Positions 24,017 to 33,903 of a DNA stretch of 64,000 nucleotides are shown here, piece after piece. The notes below the pieces were generated by a model. That model saw nothing but the letters and a program-made list of their open reading frames with translations. It made no database searches and had not been told where the DNA came from. The DNA is taken from contig NZ_CP078088.1 of NCBI RefSeq assembly GCF_022701175.1, positions 1-64,000 on the forward strand, read 5' to 3'. The DNA is from Allobaculum sp. Allo2 (GTDB lineage: Bacteria > Bacillota_I > Bacilli_A > Erysipelotrichales > Erysipelotrichaceae). The position numbers and the translations under genes were made by a program. Numbering within the stretch: position 1 is the stretch's first letter; every line of letters begins with the position of its first letter.

Positions 24017-24170
24017 TCTGCCGGGCCTCCTTTATTTCCCAATAGAGCGATGAATTCTTTCCTTATCATTGACCGGATTTCATCCAAAACAAAATGGATT
24101 GACCCGAAACCGGAATAGCCGGCTGGCCAATGGATCAGTGATGTTCAGGAAATGAATTGATCCGGATGGA

Positions 24171-24558
24171 TTAGCCGCGTGGTCTCTTCGGCGGACGGCA
24201 TCCGTTATGGGGAATAGGTGTTACGTCGTTGATCATTGTGATGTCCAGACCTGCAACCTGCAGAGCACGGACAGCGGCTTCACGTCCAGGACCTGGACCT
24301 TTACTTCAACCGCAACGGATTTCATACCGTGATCCATTGCAGCCTTGCCTGCAGCCTCAGCAGCCATCTGTGCTGCATACGGTGTGCTCTTACGGCTTCC
24401 CTTGAAGCCGAGTGCTCCAGCGGAGCTCCAGGAAATTGCGTTACCGCCTTCGTCGGTAATGGTTACGATCGTGTTGTTGAATGTAGAGTGGATGTGCGCC
24501 ATACCTCTGGCAACATTCTTTTAACGCGACGTTTTCTAATCTGCTGTTTCTTTGCCAT
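24171..24558 (-). CDS. rpsK: 30S ribosomal protein S11 (frame broken)
   Basis: About 130 residues after repair, beginning [15 protein letters not shown] and ending [10 protein letters not shown]. Core motifs [17 protein letters not shown] and [14 protein letters not shown] are present. One base lost in an A4 run near 24521 and one near 24301, where an additional A restores [18 protein letters not shown]. Both losses are in homopolymers. Binds 16S rRNA at the platform. rpsD is not adjacent here. Confidence 0.95.
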
Positions 24559-24580
24559 ATCAGTATTTCACCAGTCCTTT

Positions 24581-24946
24581 CTACTTCTTCTTGTTGGCTA
24601 CTGTTTTCGCCTTGCCCTTGCGTGTTCTGGCATTAGTCTTGGTTCTCTGACCGCGAACTGGAAGTCCTTTGCGGTGACGGATACCTCTGTAGCAGCCGAT
24701 TTCCATCAGACGTTTGATGTTCAGCTGTACTTCACGGCGAAGGTCGCCTTCTACCTTGATCTGGTCAACTGCTTTACGCAGTGCGTTCATTTCTGCTTCG
24801 CTCAGATCTTTGATGCGGGTGTCTTCGCTGATCTTGCAGTCTGCAAGGATCTTTTCGGCAGTAGGTTTGCCGATTCCATAAATATAAGTTAAGGCAATGA
24901 CAGACCGTTTGTTATTTGGAATGTCAACTCCTGCAATACGAGCCAT
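24581..24946 (-). CDS. rpsM: 30S ribosomal protein S13
   Basis: 121 residues, intact. [22 protein letters not shown] at the start (quoted in part: [14 protein letters not shown]) and [19 protein letters not shown] near the C terminus are diagnostic. Sits 22 bp after rpmJ and 22 bp before rpsK. Confidence 0.97.
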   Translation of the reverse strand: MARIAGVDIPNNKRSVIALTYIYGIGKPTAEKILADCKISEDTRIKDLSEAEMNALRKAVDQIKVEGDLRREVQLNIKRLMEIGCYRGIRHRKGLPVRGQRTKTNARTRKGKAKTVANKKK

Positions 24947-24967
24947 TTGTTCCTCCTGTTGTCCTAA

Positions 24968-25081
24968 TTAACCCTGTCTCTGTTTATGCTTCGGGTTTTC
25001 GCAAATTACCATGACTCTGCCTTTGCGGCGGATGACACGGCATTTGTCACAGATGGGTTTCACGGATGGTCTTACTTTCAT
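24968..25081 (-). CDS. rpmJ: 50S ribosomal protein L36
   Basis: 37 residues, complete: [20 protein letters not shown], then [17 protein letters not shown]. The zinc-binding C-C-C-H set (CDKC...C...H) is intact, so this is the zinc-containing L36 form. First gene of the alpha-type operon; infA, which normally precedes it, is absent. Ribosome binding site AAAGGGG. Confidence 0.96.
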   Translation of the reverse strand: MKVRPSVKPICDKCRVIRRKGRVMVICENPKHKQRQG

Positions 25082-25316
25082 GTGTATACCCCTTTCGTAT
25101 TCACGTATTCAACCTTCTAAAATCCGCTCATACACAGTGAGCGTATTTTAGCAGAAACGTGATGATTGAAATTTCTGATGGCGCGATCCATTACTTGTCG
25201 CTTTCGCGGCGTTCACGGAATTCCCTTTCGGGCACTGACCGCGGGCCGGACGGCTGAGGGCGCTGCCCTGATGATTCACGTTCAGGAACCATTGGTAAAA
25301 CAAATTGCGCCTAATC
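25082..25316 (-). promoter_or_regulatory. Long structured 5-prime leader of the rpmJ operon
   Basis: About 230 nt between the promoter and rpmJ. It has a GC-rich part (about 25210-25275) and, close to the gene, a nested hairpin: CTAAAAT (25151-25145) with ATTTTAG (25123-25117), and inside it GCTCA with TGAGC. No open frame. May be a ribosomal-protein binding leader; no known Rfam leader recognised. Confidence 0.5.
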
Positions 25317-25345
25317 AGTATAGACGCAATTGCCTTTCGTTTCAA
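25317..25345 (-). promoter_or_regulatory. Sigma-A promoter of the rpmJ-rplQ operon
   Basis: Minus strand -35 TTGAAA (25345-25340), 17-bp spacer, -10 TATACT (25322-25317). Confidence 0.7.
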
Positions 25346-26049
25346 GTTATGACCCATTTGAAACATTTTGTGAAAGTTTGTGAACGAATCCGGACGGGTC
25401 TTTTCTGCCCGTACGTACTTCTTCTCCTTTATCTTAGCGGAAAACGAAACATTCTCCTCTTATGGGACTCTTTTTCCTTTCCAGACTGCCTGTTCCGTCA
25501 AAAGGAAAAACAGTTCGTTCAGCGATTCGACATGAAATATCCATTATGGATTCATGCAAGGGTCAGCCGGTTTGCTGGCGGCAATCCCCTTCGGCTTCGA
25601 TTATCCATCGGTCCCGGCACAGAAATACGCTCGATGATATTTCCTTGCTCTGTTATTTCGTTCTCATTTTCGCGCTGGCATCGAATGCACCTGAAAACAA
25701 CAGGCATCTATAGACGATGTGCGGGTTGAGGGGGAGAAGAAGAAGCCGATGATTTGATTTCATTTTTGGTTTTATTCGGTTCATTCTTTTCACTTCTTAT
25801 CCATCCTCAGAAATCGATCTGGTTTGTCGTAGACCAGTCCGTATTATATATGGAAATAAAATTCTCATTTGACTTGCTCATCCTGCCTGTAAAACCATCC
25901 GACACGATGCGTTGTGCAGAAGAAACTGACGAAATATGAAATCTGGATATTCTGTCTTCTCTTCTTGCTCTTTGGGCGTTCTGTCTTACCTTTTCTGTCC
26001 GACGGCCGATTTGTCTGCAGCAGGATCAAGTCCTGAGCAGGAGACCGTA
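25346..26049. other. Gene-poor stretch
   Basis: No credible coding frame with a family match on either strand. T-rich on the plus strand. May include the upstream control region of the plus-strand gene that starts near 26050, and possibly its N-terminal part (a frame open from 25936). Confidence 0.4.
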
Positions 26050-27278
26050 TGCCCTTCACCCTTTATTCAGCCCTGGCGCTATATCCCCGCCGATCTGGGC
26101 GGCGAATTAACTGGTACCTCTCTGGAACATATCGATCGGTACATGAGCCTGAATCATTTTGCTCCTGTCGAACGATCCGAATTTCTGGTTAAGCTTTCCC
26201 GGATCTTGCTGCAGGCTGGCATATTCAAAGCCGGCTTGATCTGTATATCTTTAAAAGCGGCATTGCCGTTTTCTCCTTGTGCGACGATTCCTTTCTCATT
26301 CGCAAAGCTCAGTTTGCCAAGGACTACTGCTGTTCCCGGCGCGAAGCGCACAGCCGGATCTGCAGTTTTGAAGATCCGGCTGTTTCCTCGCCATGCAGAA
26401 AACGCTGCGTGCGCTTCATCAGATTTGTGCGCTCATTCCTTCCTCTCATCGGCAGAGTTCGAAAGAAGACTGGGAATCGAATGGATTGTCGTATGTCATG
26501 ACCGTCAGTCATTTCTGTACAGGGCTTGATCCAGCGGAGTATAGCGGAGTATATGGAAATGATGAAAACGGATGACACATTTGTGAAATCTTTAAAAATT
26601 CTTCTGATGCCAAGCCTTGCCAATGAAGAAGATTCCTTCGTATGTCCTCTGACAGATGACATGCATGATCCCTATCAGTCCGATCTTTCCGATGTTGAGC
26701 TGCCTCACGATTATGAATTAAGGGAAGATATCGACGTATACATCAGCTGGGCTGCCGTAATAACCTCTTCCAGGGAAATTCGAAAAGACTATGTCCGGTT
26801 TATGGATGCACTGGAAATCGATTTGCAGGCCATGTGGATGTATACGTATTGTCTTTTACAGGATCTCGGCTGTCCCGACACCGAAACCGCTTCTTCCCTG
26901 AGTCTGCGAAAATTACGGAATCAGTACCTTACTCGCTACAATCAGTTCATGACGACCGCGGATTCCAGCATGCCGGTTTACGTTTCAAGAATTCGAAATG
27001 CGCTGATCGAGTCGAGCGGACTTACGGAGTACAAGGATCAGCTTATTGAGCGCCTGGAATATCTGATTGAAGATCGTACAACCGAGGAAAACCAGCGTCA
27101 GCGCAAATATGGCTGGCTAAGTGAAATCCTGCTTTTCATCATTGCGTATCTGGATATTCTGACTACGCTCTTTTCCCTTTTCGAAGAACAGCTTACGGAT
27201 GGATGGCGCTTCTTCTGGATAACGGCTGCCGGGATCATCTTTGTCTCTGGTATTATTTTTATTATCAAGAAGGGGTGA
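26050..27278 (+). CDS. Hypothetical protein with C-terminal membrane helices (frame broken)
   Basis: Not recognised with certainty. Pieces in successive frames (LGGELTGTSLEHIDRY near 26100; LDLYIFKSGIAVFSL near 26240; then 26526-27278 intact) read as one protein of about 400 residues. The C-terminal 250 residues are helical and charged, and end with two membrane segments (LSEILLFIIAYLDIL and FFWITAAGIIFVSGIIFII) around a short loop. This layout recalls RMD1/DUF155 and CorA-like proteins, but no diagnostic motif was seen. A 10-bp tandem repeat (GCGGAGTATA twice, about 26535-26554) breaks the frame, along with losses near 26230 and 26430. The start is uncertain (26050 ATG or 25936 ATG). It reads against the ribosomal operons on both sides. 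Confidence 0.5.
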
Positions 27279-27283
27279 TTTCG

Positions 27284-27782
27284 ATGTCTGACTGTCTGGT
27301 GATCATTGATGTACAGAAAGGGTTTTATCCCCTGCGACGGAAGATGTCCCTTCAAACCTCAAAACATTGCTGTCCCGGCGGCATTTTGATCATTTCGTCG
27401 CTACCCAGTTTATTAACACGCCAGATTCCCCTATGTCTCTCGAATGGGCTGGACGGGTCTGATGGAAAACACGCCTTCTACGCAGGTGGATCCTTTCGTC
27501 GCGCAGGTAAGTGAACGGATTATCCAGAAAAAGATCTATTCCTGTTTTACGGATGAGTTCAGGGAATTTCTTGCGCAGAATTCCATTGACCGGCTTTACT
27601 TTGTCGGGATCGATACCGACTGCTGCGTACTGAAAAGCTGCACCGACGCATTCGAATCCGATATTCCCTTCGAAGTGCTCCTGAACTATTGCGCAAGCAA
27701 TGGAGGCTCCAGAGGCCATGAAGCCGCGATCACGGTCATGAAAAGAACCATTGGTGCATCGCAGATGAATACCGCATTCTGA
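27284..27782 (+). CDS. Isochorismatase-like cysteine hydrolase (frame broken)
   Basis: About 167 residues. Isochorismatase fold with the first catalytic Asp in LVIIDVQKGF and the Cys nucleophile in VGIDTDCCVLKSCTDAFE; FDHFVATQF and the GWTGL stretch fit the lid region. The family includes nicotinamidases and other amidases; the substrate cannot be told. Two frame losses near 27330 (C4 run) and 27432 divide it. Starts 5 bp after the preceding gene with AAGGGG as ribosome binding site, so the two are probably co-transcribed, and a strong terminator follows at 27792. Confidence 0.8.
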
Positions 27783-27791
27783 ACCCATTCA

Positions 27792-27814
27792 GGCGTCCGA
27801 ACTGACGCTTTTTT
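27792..27814 (+). terminator. Rho-independent terminator
   Basis: GCGTC-CGAACT-GACGC followed by six T. Ends the plus-strand two-gene unit. Confidence 0.85.
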
Positions 27815-28192
27815 CTGATTTTCCATGGGCAACGGCGTTCCGTTGTACTGATGAACCGAATGCCGAACGCTCATCCAGTCTTGCGCAATGTCCTTATGAT
27901 CTGGATTCATTTTTCTATCCATGGTTGATTACATCTCCTGTTTATGCGGCGATGGCCGCTGATGATGATGAGACAGAATAGCTCTTTGAAGAGTTCATCT
28001 GTACTTTTATTATGCCCGCTTCACGGGAGTACGGTTTTGGATATGCAGAAATATCAGACACCTTTTTGACTGTGTTTAAGGCGCAATTCCGGCTTGCAGC
28101 TGACCTGTCATCTGTCGTTTTAGGGCGATGGGGGCCCACTGATCGGGTGTCGTTGAAACGGAGCTGCCGATCGGATGAACGGCGTTGGCGTA
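27815..28192. other. Intergenic region
   Basis: About 380 bp. A minus-strand frame from 27922 (MDRKMNPDHKDIAQDW...) crosses the terminator and overlaps the hydrolase gene, so it is not accepted as a gene. Nothing else recognised. Confidence 0.4.
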
Positions 28193-28228
28193 TTAAAAAT
28201 CCCCTTTTCGAAAGAAAAGCAGGGATTG
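28193..28228 (-). terminator. Terminator of the S10-spc operon after adk
   Basis: Minus strand AATCCC-TGC-TTTTC-TTTC-GAAAA-GGGGATT followed by TTTAATA. It shows that the long operon ends after adk and that rpmJ-rplQ needs its own promoter. The 235 bp between it and adk hold nothing recognised. Confidence 0.75.
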
Positions 28229-28462
28229 AGGATCGATCGACTCTAATATCCTGCGTTCCTGTTGCATGAATCCGCAGCTTGCGGGGAGCGGAATGGCGTG
28301 TGATTTTACGCTTTGAAACAGAAAACAGAACTAGAGATGAATATCGTTTTGAGGCAAATGCGATTCGAAACGGTGCGGATCAGAATCCAAAACGGGGATA
28401 AAGATTTGGATTTCCCAGGACGCGCATCAGAATCGAATCGTAGAGCAGGCAAGGTCGGAATG

Positions 28463-29115
28463 TTATGCCTGCTTCAGGTTTTCGACAATGTCTGTCCAGA
28501 TCGCTTCAAAATCGCGGTTAGCATCCACTTTTTGAGGAGGCCAAGATCGTGATAGAAGCCGATCACTGGTTCCGTCAGGGCATGGTAGTCGCCGAGACGT
28601 GTTTTCAGACTTTCTTCGTTGTCATCTGCGCGGTAAGTCAGTTCATGACCGCAGTTGTCGCAGATGCCTTCCTTTGCGGACGGTTTGAAGTAGATATTGA
28701 AAATTTCGCCGCAGTTCGGGCAGGAACGGCGGCCGAGAATGCGCTTGGTCAGCACATCTTCCGGGACGTCGAGGTAAAGAACGACATCGGTAGCCAGATC
28801 CGTGGAATCGGTCATCTTCTTGAAGGTTTTAGCCTGTTCGAGCGTGCGGGGATAGCCGTCGAGCAGATAGCCGTCCTTGGATTTGTCCATGCGGTTAGCG
28901 AGGTAGTCCAGAACCATGCGGTTAACGATATCATCCGGTACAAGGTGACCGGCATCGATGCAGCTTTTGGCTTCCTTGCCCAGATCGGTTCCTTTGGAAA
29001 TGTTTTCGCGGAACAGATCGCCGGTAGAAATATGGTCAAGGTTGTACGTTTCTTTCAGACGGCTGCTGAAGGTTCCTTTGCCAGAGCCTGGGGCTCCCAT
29101 AATTAAAATATTCAT
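28463..29115 (-). CDS. adk: Adenylate kinase
   Basis: About 218 residues after repair. P-loop MGAPGSGKGTFSSRL, DGYPRTLEQA, and a long LID with four Cys (SCPNCGEIF and GICDNCGHEL), the zinc form of Gram-positive enzymes. ATP + AMP to 2 ADP. One A is missing in the A5 run at 28528-28532; with it the protein ends KKVDANRDFEAIWTDIVENL followed by a stop at 28463-28465. Directly after secY, as in most Bacillota, but map and infA do not follow. Confidence 0.95.
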
Positions 29116-29173
29116 AGTCTGTCTCCAAAAAATCCGGCTGAGTTAATCAGCCGGATTCATAGTTTCGTGTTGA

Positions 29174-30481
29174 TTAATCGAAGTCGTAGTACTTCTTGTA
29201 CGCTTTCTGGGTTACCAGTCCCTGAATCTGACGTACGGTCTCAATCGCAACACCGACAACGATGATCATTCCGGTGCCACCCAGAGCCATGGACGTCGGC
29301 AGCTGAGGCCAGATGAGAGGCATCAGATGCGGGAGAACAGCGATAGCCGAAAGGGCCAGCGCGCCGAGTACGGTAATACGGGAAAGGGCTTTGTCCAGAT
29401 AGGTTTCCGTCTGCTTGCCTGGACGAACGCTGGGAATGTATGCGCCAGATTTGGCGAGGTTCTCAGCGACCTGCTCCGGGTTAACCTGCATCTTGGAGTA
29501 GAAGAAGGTAAACAGAATAATCAGAACTACGTAGATGGTCAGCGAGTACCAGGTACGAAGGCCAAGCCAGTTGGACATGGTGGTGTACCAGGAAGCGCCG
29601 TTTGCGAAGAAGCTGGCGACCTGAATCGGAGCCATCATTACCGAAGAAGCAAAGATGACTGGGATAACGGAAGCCGTATTAATCTTCAGCGGCAGGTAGT
29701 TCATCGTAGCCTTTTTGGACAGAGACATAGAACTCGAAGTGTACTGGATTCGAATTTTCAGCTCTGCCGTGTTGATCAGTACGACAAAGACGATGATCAG
29801 CAGGTAGACGAGGATGTAGGCGGCGAAGATCCAGCCTCCGTTTGCGGGAGCAGCTGCACCGTCTGCACCGGTAACCAGGGAAGACCACGCAGCAGAGAAC
29901 TGCTGCGGCATGCGGCCGACGATACCGGCCATGATGATCATGGACATACCGTTGCCGAGGCCTTTTAAGGAGATCTGGTCACCAAGCCATACCAGGAACA
30001 TGGAGCCTGCAGTAAAGATCATGGCAACGTACAGAAGTCTGGCGGTCGAAAGACCGTTGTAGAACAGACCGCTGTACATATTGTTAAAGCTGTACGTCAG
30101 GGAGATGGACTGCACGAAACCGAAGACAACCGCCAGATAGCGGGTGTACTGATCGAGTTTCTTGCGTCCGGTTGCACCCTGTTTGGAAAGTTCAGTCAGC
30201 GCTGGGATAACATCCGTGCTTAAGAGCTGGATGATGATGGAAGCGGTGATATAGGGAGTAACACCGATTGCGAAAACGGAGAACTGTTCCAGTCCGCCGC
30301 CTCCAAGCAGGCTCATCATCGCAAACAGGCTGTTATTTTCCAGGCTGCCAACCAGTCCGGCGGTGTTTACGTCGGGGACGGTAATTGCGCATCCCAGACG
30401 GTACACCAGGAAGGCAAAGAGAGTGAACAGGAGACGGTTACGGATGTCCTTGTTCTCAAAGATTGCCTTAACAGTTTTCAT
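29174..30481 (-). CDS. secY: Protein translocase subunit SecY
   Basis: 435 residues, intact, ten membrane helices. Channel of the Sec machinery. ENKDIRNRLLFTLFAFLVYR at the start, the plug region after GVTPYITASIIIQLL and the C-terminal cytosolic loop IRPGKQTETYL-like region (VRPGKQTETYLDKAL) are typical. Its ATG lies 1 bp from the rplO stop. Confidence 0.97.
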   Translation of the reverse strand: MKTVKAIFENKDIRNRLLFTLFAFLVYRLGCAITVPDVNTAGLVGSLENNSLFAMMSLLGGGGLEQFSVFAIGVTPYITASIIIQLLSTDVIPALTELSKQGATGRKKLDQYTRYLAVVFGFVQSISLTYSFNNMYSGLFYNGLSTARLLYVAMIFTAGSMFLVWLGDQISLKGLGNGMSMIIMAGIVGRMPQQFSAAWSSLVTGADGAAAPANGGWIFAAYILVYLLIIVFVVLINTAELKIRIQYTSSSMSLSKKATMNYLPLKINTASVIPVIFASSVMMAPIQVASFFANGASWYTTMSNWLGLRTWYSLTIYVVLIILFTFFYSKMQVNPEQVAENLAKSGAYIPSVRPGKQTETYLDKALSRITVLGALALSAIAVLPHLMPLIWPQLPTSMALGGTGMIIVVGVAIETVRQIQGLVTQKAYKKYYDFD

Positions 30482-30482
30482 T

Positions 30483-30919
30483 TTAGAGAACCTCTACGGT
30501 TCCGCCTGCTTTGACGATGGCTTCTTCAGCACTCTTGGAGAATTTTGCAGCACTTACGGTGAGCTTCTTCTCGAGAGTTCCTTCACCGAGGACTTTGACA
30601 CCAGCGAGCTGTTTTTCAGCATGCCGGTTTCCTTGAGAAGCTGTGGCGTTACGTGGGTTCCGTCTTCAAAACGGTTCAGATCTGCCACGTTGATGATGGC
30701 ATATTCCTTACGGTTGAAGTTGGTAAAGCCGCGCTTTGGAAGACGGCGGGCCAGTGTGGTCTGTCCGCCTTCAAATCCGAGACGAACGCCGCCGCCGGAA
30801 CGGGCTTTCTGACCTTTCTGTCCGCGGCCGGCAGTTTTGCCGAGGCCGGAACCAGGTCCGCGTCCTACTCTTTTCTCGCTTTGCGGGACTGACTCTGGGA
30901 AAGTTCATGCAGTTTCATT
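30483..30919 (-). CDS. rplO: 50S ribosomal protein L15 (frame broken)
   Basis: About 146 residues after repair. [19 protein letters not shown], then [38 protein letters not shown] and a C terminus GGTVEVL. Base losses in an A4 run near 30872 and in the T5 run near 30612. The distance to rpsE is only 15 bp, leaving no room for rpmD (L30), which normally lies between them. Confidence 0.95.
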
Positions 30920-30933
30920 TCGTTTCCTCCTTC

Positions 30934-31446
30934 TTACCCGCGGATTTCTTCGGGTTTCTTACCGCGAAGTTCAGCTACCTGATCCAGGGTACGCAGGGAT
31001 TTAAGTCCTTCCACAGTAGCACGTACAGTGTTGATTTTTGTACGGCTGCCGAGGTTCTTGGTCAGGATATCGGTGATACCGGCCAGCTCCAGAACGGCAC
31101 GTGTAGCGCCGCCGGCGATAACACCGGTACCTTCTGTAGCGGGTCTCATGAATACAGCACCAGCGCCGTATTTACCGGTAACTTCGTGTGGAATGGTTGT
31201 TCCAACGATTGGCACGAGGAACATGTTCTTACGTGCAGCTTCGGTAGCTTTACGGATCGCTTCCGGTACTTCTTTTGCCTTGCCGGTACCTACACCGACA
31301 CGGCCTTTACGGTCACCAACAACCACCAGAGCCGCAAAACGCATTTTACGACCGCCTTTTACGGTTTTGGAGATTCGGTTGATGGAAATGACCTGTTCGT
31401 CGAACTCTTTCGGTTCTCTTCTCTGTCTTCTATCGTTGTTTGCCAT
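30934..31446 (-). CDS. rpsE: 30S ribosomal protein S5
   Basis: 170 residues, intact. [40 protein letters not shown] and the C-terminal [15 protein letters not shown] are conserved. The loop linked to spectinomycin sensitivity (VKGGR) has no obvious change. Confidence 0.97.
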   Translation of the reverse strand: MANNDRRQRREPKEFDEQVISINRISKTVKGGRKMRFAALVVVGDRKGRVGVGTGKAKEVPEAIRKATEAARKNMFLVPIVGTTIPHEVTGKYGAGAVFMRPATEGTGVIAGGATRAVLELAGITDILTKNLGSRTKINTVRATVEGLKSLRTLDQVAELRGKKPEEIRG

Positions 31447-31455
31447 GGCGACCTC

Positions 31456-31810
31456 CTAGAACTCCAGGCCGCCTTCGCGAGCGGCATCAGCTAAAGCCTG
31501 AACACGGCCGGTGTAGAGATATCCGCCGCGGTCAAATACGACTTTCTTGATATTGCTTTCAAGAGCGCGGCGGGCAATTTCTGCGCCGACTTTCTTGGCA
31601 GCTTCGATGTTTCCGCCGTTTTCGAGCTTCATGGCTACGGAAGAAGCGGATACCAGAGTATGACCTTTGTATCGTCAATGATCTGGGCTTCGATGTTGGC
31701 GTTGCTTCTGAATACGTTCAGACGTGGGCATTCAGGAGTTCCGCTGACATTCTTGCGAACGCGAAGATGACGTTTCTGTCTTGCTTCGTTTTTTGACTGT
31801 TTTTAATCAT
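31456..31810 (-). CDS. rplR: 50S ribosomal protein L18 (frame broken)
   Basis: About 119 residues after repair: [39 protein letters not shown], and [20 protein letters not shown] near the end, all L18 landmarks. Losses in the T5 run at 31800-31804 and in a short run near 31668. Binds 5S rRNA. Between rplF and rpsE as expected. Confidence 0.93.
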
Positions 31811-31828
31811 AGTCTTGCTCCTTTCCCA

Positions 31829-32374
31829 CTATTTCTTACCAGCAGTCTTACCTTCCTTACGACGGATATGTTCACCTTTATAGCGAATACCTTTTCCTTT
31901 GTAAGGCTCAGGTTTGCGAACTGCGCGCACTTCTGCAGCGAATTCGCCGACGAGCTGCTTGTCAATGCCCTTAACGGTAATTGTGGTTGCGCTTGGGCAG
32001 GTTACTTCGAGTCCTTCGAAGATTTCTTTTTCAACGGGGTGGGAGTAGCCGACGTTCATGGTCAGCTTGTTTCCTTTAACCGCTGTACGGAAACCGATAC
32101 CAACGAGTTCAAGATCTTTCTGGAAGCCTTCAGATACGCCGACTACCATGTTGTGCAGCAGAGCACGGGTTGTTCCGTGCAGCTGTTTTGTGGCCTTGAG
32201 ATCGTTTGGACGTTTTACAGTTACTTCGTTTCCTTCAACCTCGATCGTGAGGATGTCGGAGAACTTTCTTGTCAGAGTTCCCTTAGGACCTTTGACAGTC
32301 ACCTCATTCCCTGGAGCAACTTCAACAGTTACGCCGGCAGGAATGGTAATCAGTTTATTGCCGATACGTGACAT
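31829..32374 (-). CDS. rplF: 50S ribosomal protein L6
   Basis: 181 residues, intact. [15 protein letters not shown] at the start and the family C-terminal [20 protein letters not shown]. Located between rpsH and rplR. Confidence 0.97.
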   Translation of the reverse strand: MSRIGNKLITIPAGVTVEVAPGNEVTVKGPKGTLTRKFSDILTIEVEGNEVTVKRPNDLKATKQLHGTTRALLHNMVVGVSEGFQKDLELVGIGFRTAVKGNKLTMNVGYSHPVEKEIFEGLEVTCPSATTITVKGIDKQLVGEFAAEVRAVRKPEPYKGKGIRYKGEHIRRKEGKTAGKK

Positions 32375-32399
32375 TCAGTATTTTCCTCCTGCTGAACTA

Positions 32400-32797
32400 T
32401 TACCAGATGTAGGCGAGTACTTCGCCGCCTACATTGGCTTTCTTTGCGTCGCGATCGGTCATCACACCGTGGGATGTGGAGATGATCGCAGTGCCAAGTC
32501 CGTTCAGTACGCGTGGCAGGTTGTCTGCGCCGGCGTATACACGGAAGCCTGGCTTGAAATTCTCTTCAGACCGGAGATTACGCGTTCTCCGTTCTTGCCG
32601 TATTTCAGATCGATGGTCAGCGTTTTCTTAACACCGTCAGCTTCTGTGGAGAAACCGTTGATGTAGCCTTCTTCGACCAGGATTTTAGCAATTCTTTCCT
32701 TCTCTTTGCTGGAAGGCATGGAGACAGTCTCATGCTTCTGAGCAAGAGCGTTGCGGATGCGGGTGAGCATATCCGCGATCGGATCAGTCATTGTCAT
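32400..32797 (-). CDS. rpsH: 30S ribosomal protein S8 (frame broken)
   Basis: About 133 residues after repair. [17 protein letters not shown]; the C-terminal half [20 protein letters not shown] and [20 protein letters not shown] continues after one lost base near 32559. First ATG chosen because it lies 8 nt from GGAGG and matches the MVMTDP start of homologues. Confidence 0.95.
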
Positions 32798-32814
32798 GCT
32801 TGTTTCCTCCCTGC

Positions 32815-32998
32815 TTACCAGCTAGCCTTTTTCACACCCGGGATCTGGCCTTTGTAAGCCAGTTCACGGAAGCAGATACGGCAGATGCCGTATTTTTCAG
32901 TACGGAGTGCGGACGTCCGCATCTCTGACAGCGAGTGTACTCGCGAACTTTGAATTTCTGAGGACGCTGCTGTTTCAACTTCATCGCTTTTTTGCCAT
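32815..32998 (-). CDS. rpsN: 30S ribosomal protein S14, zinc-binding type Z (frame broken)
   Basis: 61 residues after repair, the short form with CQRCG and CRICF zinc Cys pairs. Reads [20 protein letters not shown], then [19 protein letters not shown] and ends PGVKKASW. Two losses: an A7 shown as A6 at 32988-32993 and an A6 shown as A5 at 32893-32897. Confidence 0.94.
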
Positions 32999-33007
32999 GA
33001 GTTCCTC

Positions 33008-33549
33008 CTATTTCTTAACGAAGGGCATGCCAAGAGCGGTAAGGAGCTCTTTTGCCTCTTCGTTGGTATCTGCGGTGGTTACGATAACGACATCCATACC
33101 ACGGGATTTGTTGACTTTATCGAAGTCGATTTCCGGGAAGATGATCTGTTCCTTAACACCGAGAGTGTAGTTGCCGCGTCCATCAAAGGCGCTGTCTGAA
33201 ACACCGCGGAAGTCTCTTACACGCGGAAGAGAGATGTTGAACAGTTTGTCCAGGAATTCATACATTCTGTCCGCGCGCAGGGTTACCTTGCAGCCGATCG
33301 GCATGCCTTCACGAACCTTGAAGTTCGCGATGGATTTTTCGCCTTTGTGATTACCGGCTGCTGACCGGAAATCGCTGCGAGTTCTTCTACAGCTTCGTCA
33401 AGATATTTCGAGTTCTGGATCGCATCGCCGACACCAATGTTGATTACGACTTTTTCGATCTTCGGAACCTGCATAACGGAAGAATAGTTGAACTGCTTCA
33501 TCATAGCCGGGACGATCTCGGACTGGTATTTTTCTTTTAACCGGTTCAT
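33008..33549 (-). CDS. rplE: 50S ribosomal protein L5 (frame broken)
   Basis: About 181 residues after repair: [54 protein letters not shown] and [20 protein letters not shown]. One A missing in the T5 (plus strand) run at 33335-33339, restoring AKKSIANFK. 5S rRNA binding protein, between rplX and rpsN. Confidence 0.95.
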
Positions 33550-33560
33550 TTACTATCCTC

Positions 33561-33891
33561 CTACTTCTTTTCTTTCAGTTCGTTGCCGCTCTTCTTGAAG
33601 TAGCGGACTTTTGTTTTCTTGCCATTTTCGTCAACGGAAACCTTAACGCCAATGCGGCCGGCTTCTTTGGCTTTTTCGTCGTAGAGAGCGACGTTCGATG
33701 CATCGATCTTCGCTTCTTTTTCAACGATTCCGCCATCCGGGTTGGACTGGGTCGGTTTCATGTGCTTTTGACGATGTTGACACCTTCAACGATGACTTTG
33801 CCTTCTTTCGGGAATGCAGCAAGGACTTCGCCGATGGTTCCTTTGTAAGCTCCGGTCATTACCTGAACTTTGTCACCTTTTTAATCTTCAC
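33561..33891 (-). CDS. rplX: 50S ribosomal protein L24 (frame broken)
   Basis: About 111 residues. GTG start at 33891 (ribosome binding site AAGGAGG 6 nt away), then [37 protein letters not shown] and a KK-rich end. Two lost bases: T5 run 33878-33882 just after the start, and T4 run 33766-33769. KOW-type RNA-binding protein that starts 50S assembly. Confidence 0.92.
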
Positions 33892-33903
33892 GAGAAATCC
33901 TCC

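Noticed and set aside
27686-27922. Minus-strand small protein starting MDRKMNPDHKDIAQDW
   Set aside because: It overlaps the hydrolase gene end and a terminator on the other strand and shows no family features; kept only as a note.
31447-31455. Loss of function of ribosomal proteins (pseudogenes)
   Set aside because: About twenty essential genes would be lost together while their repaired products are full length and conserved; sequence error is the far simpler reading.
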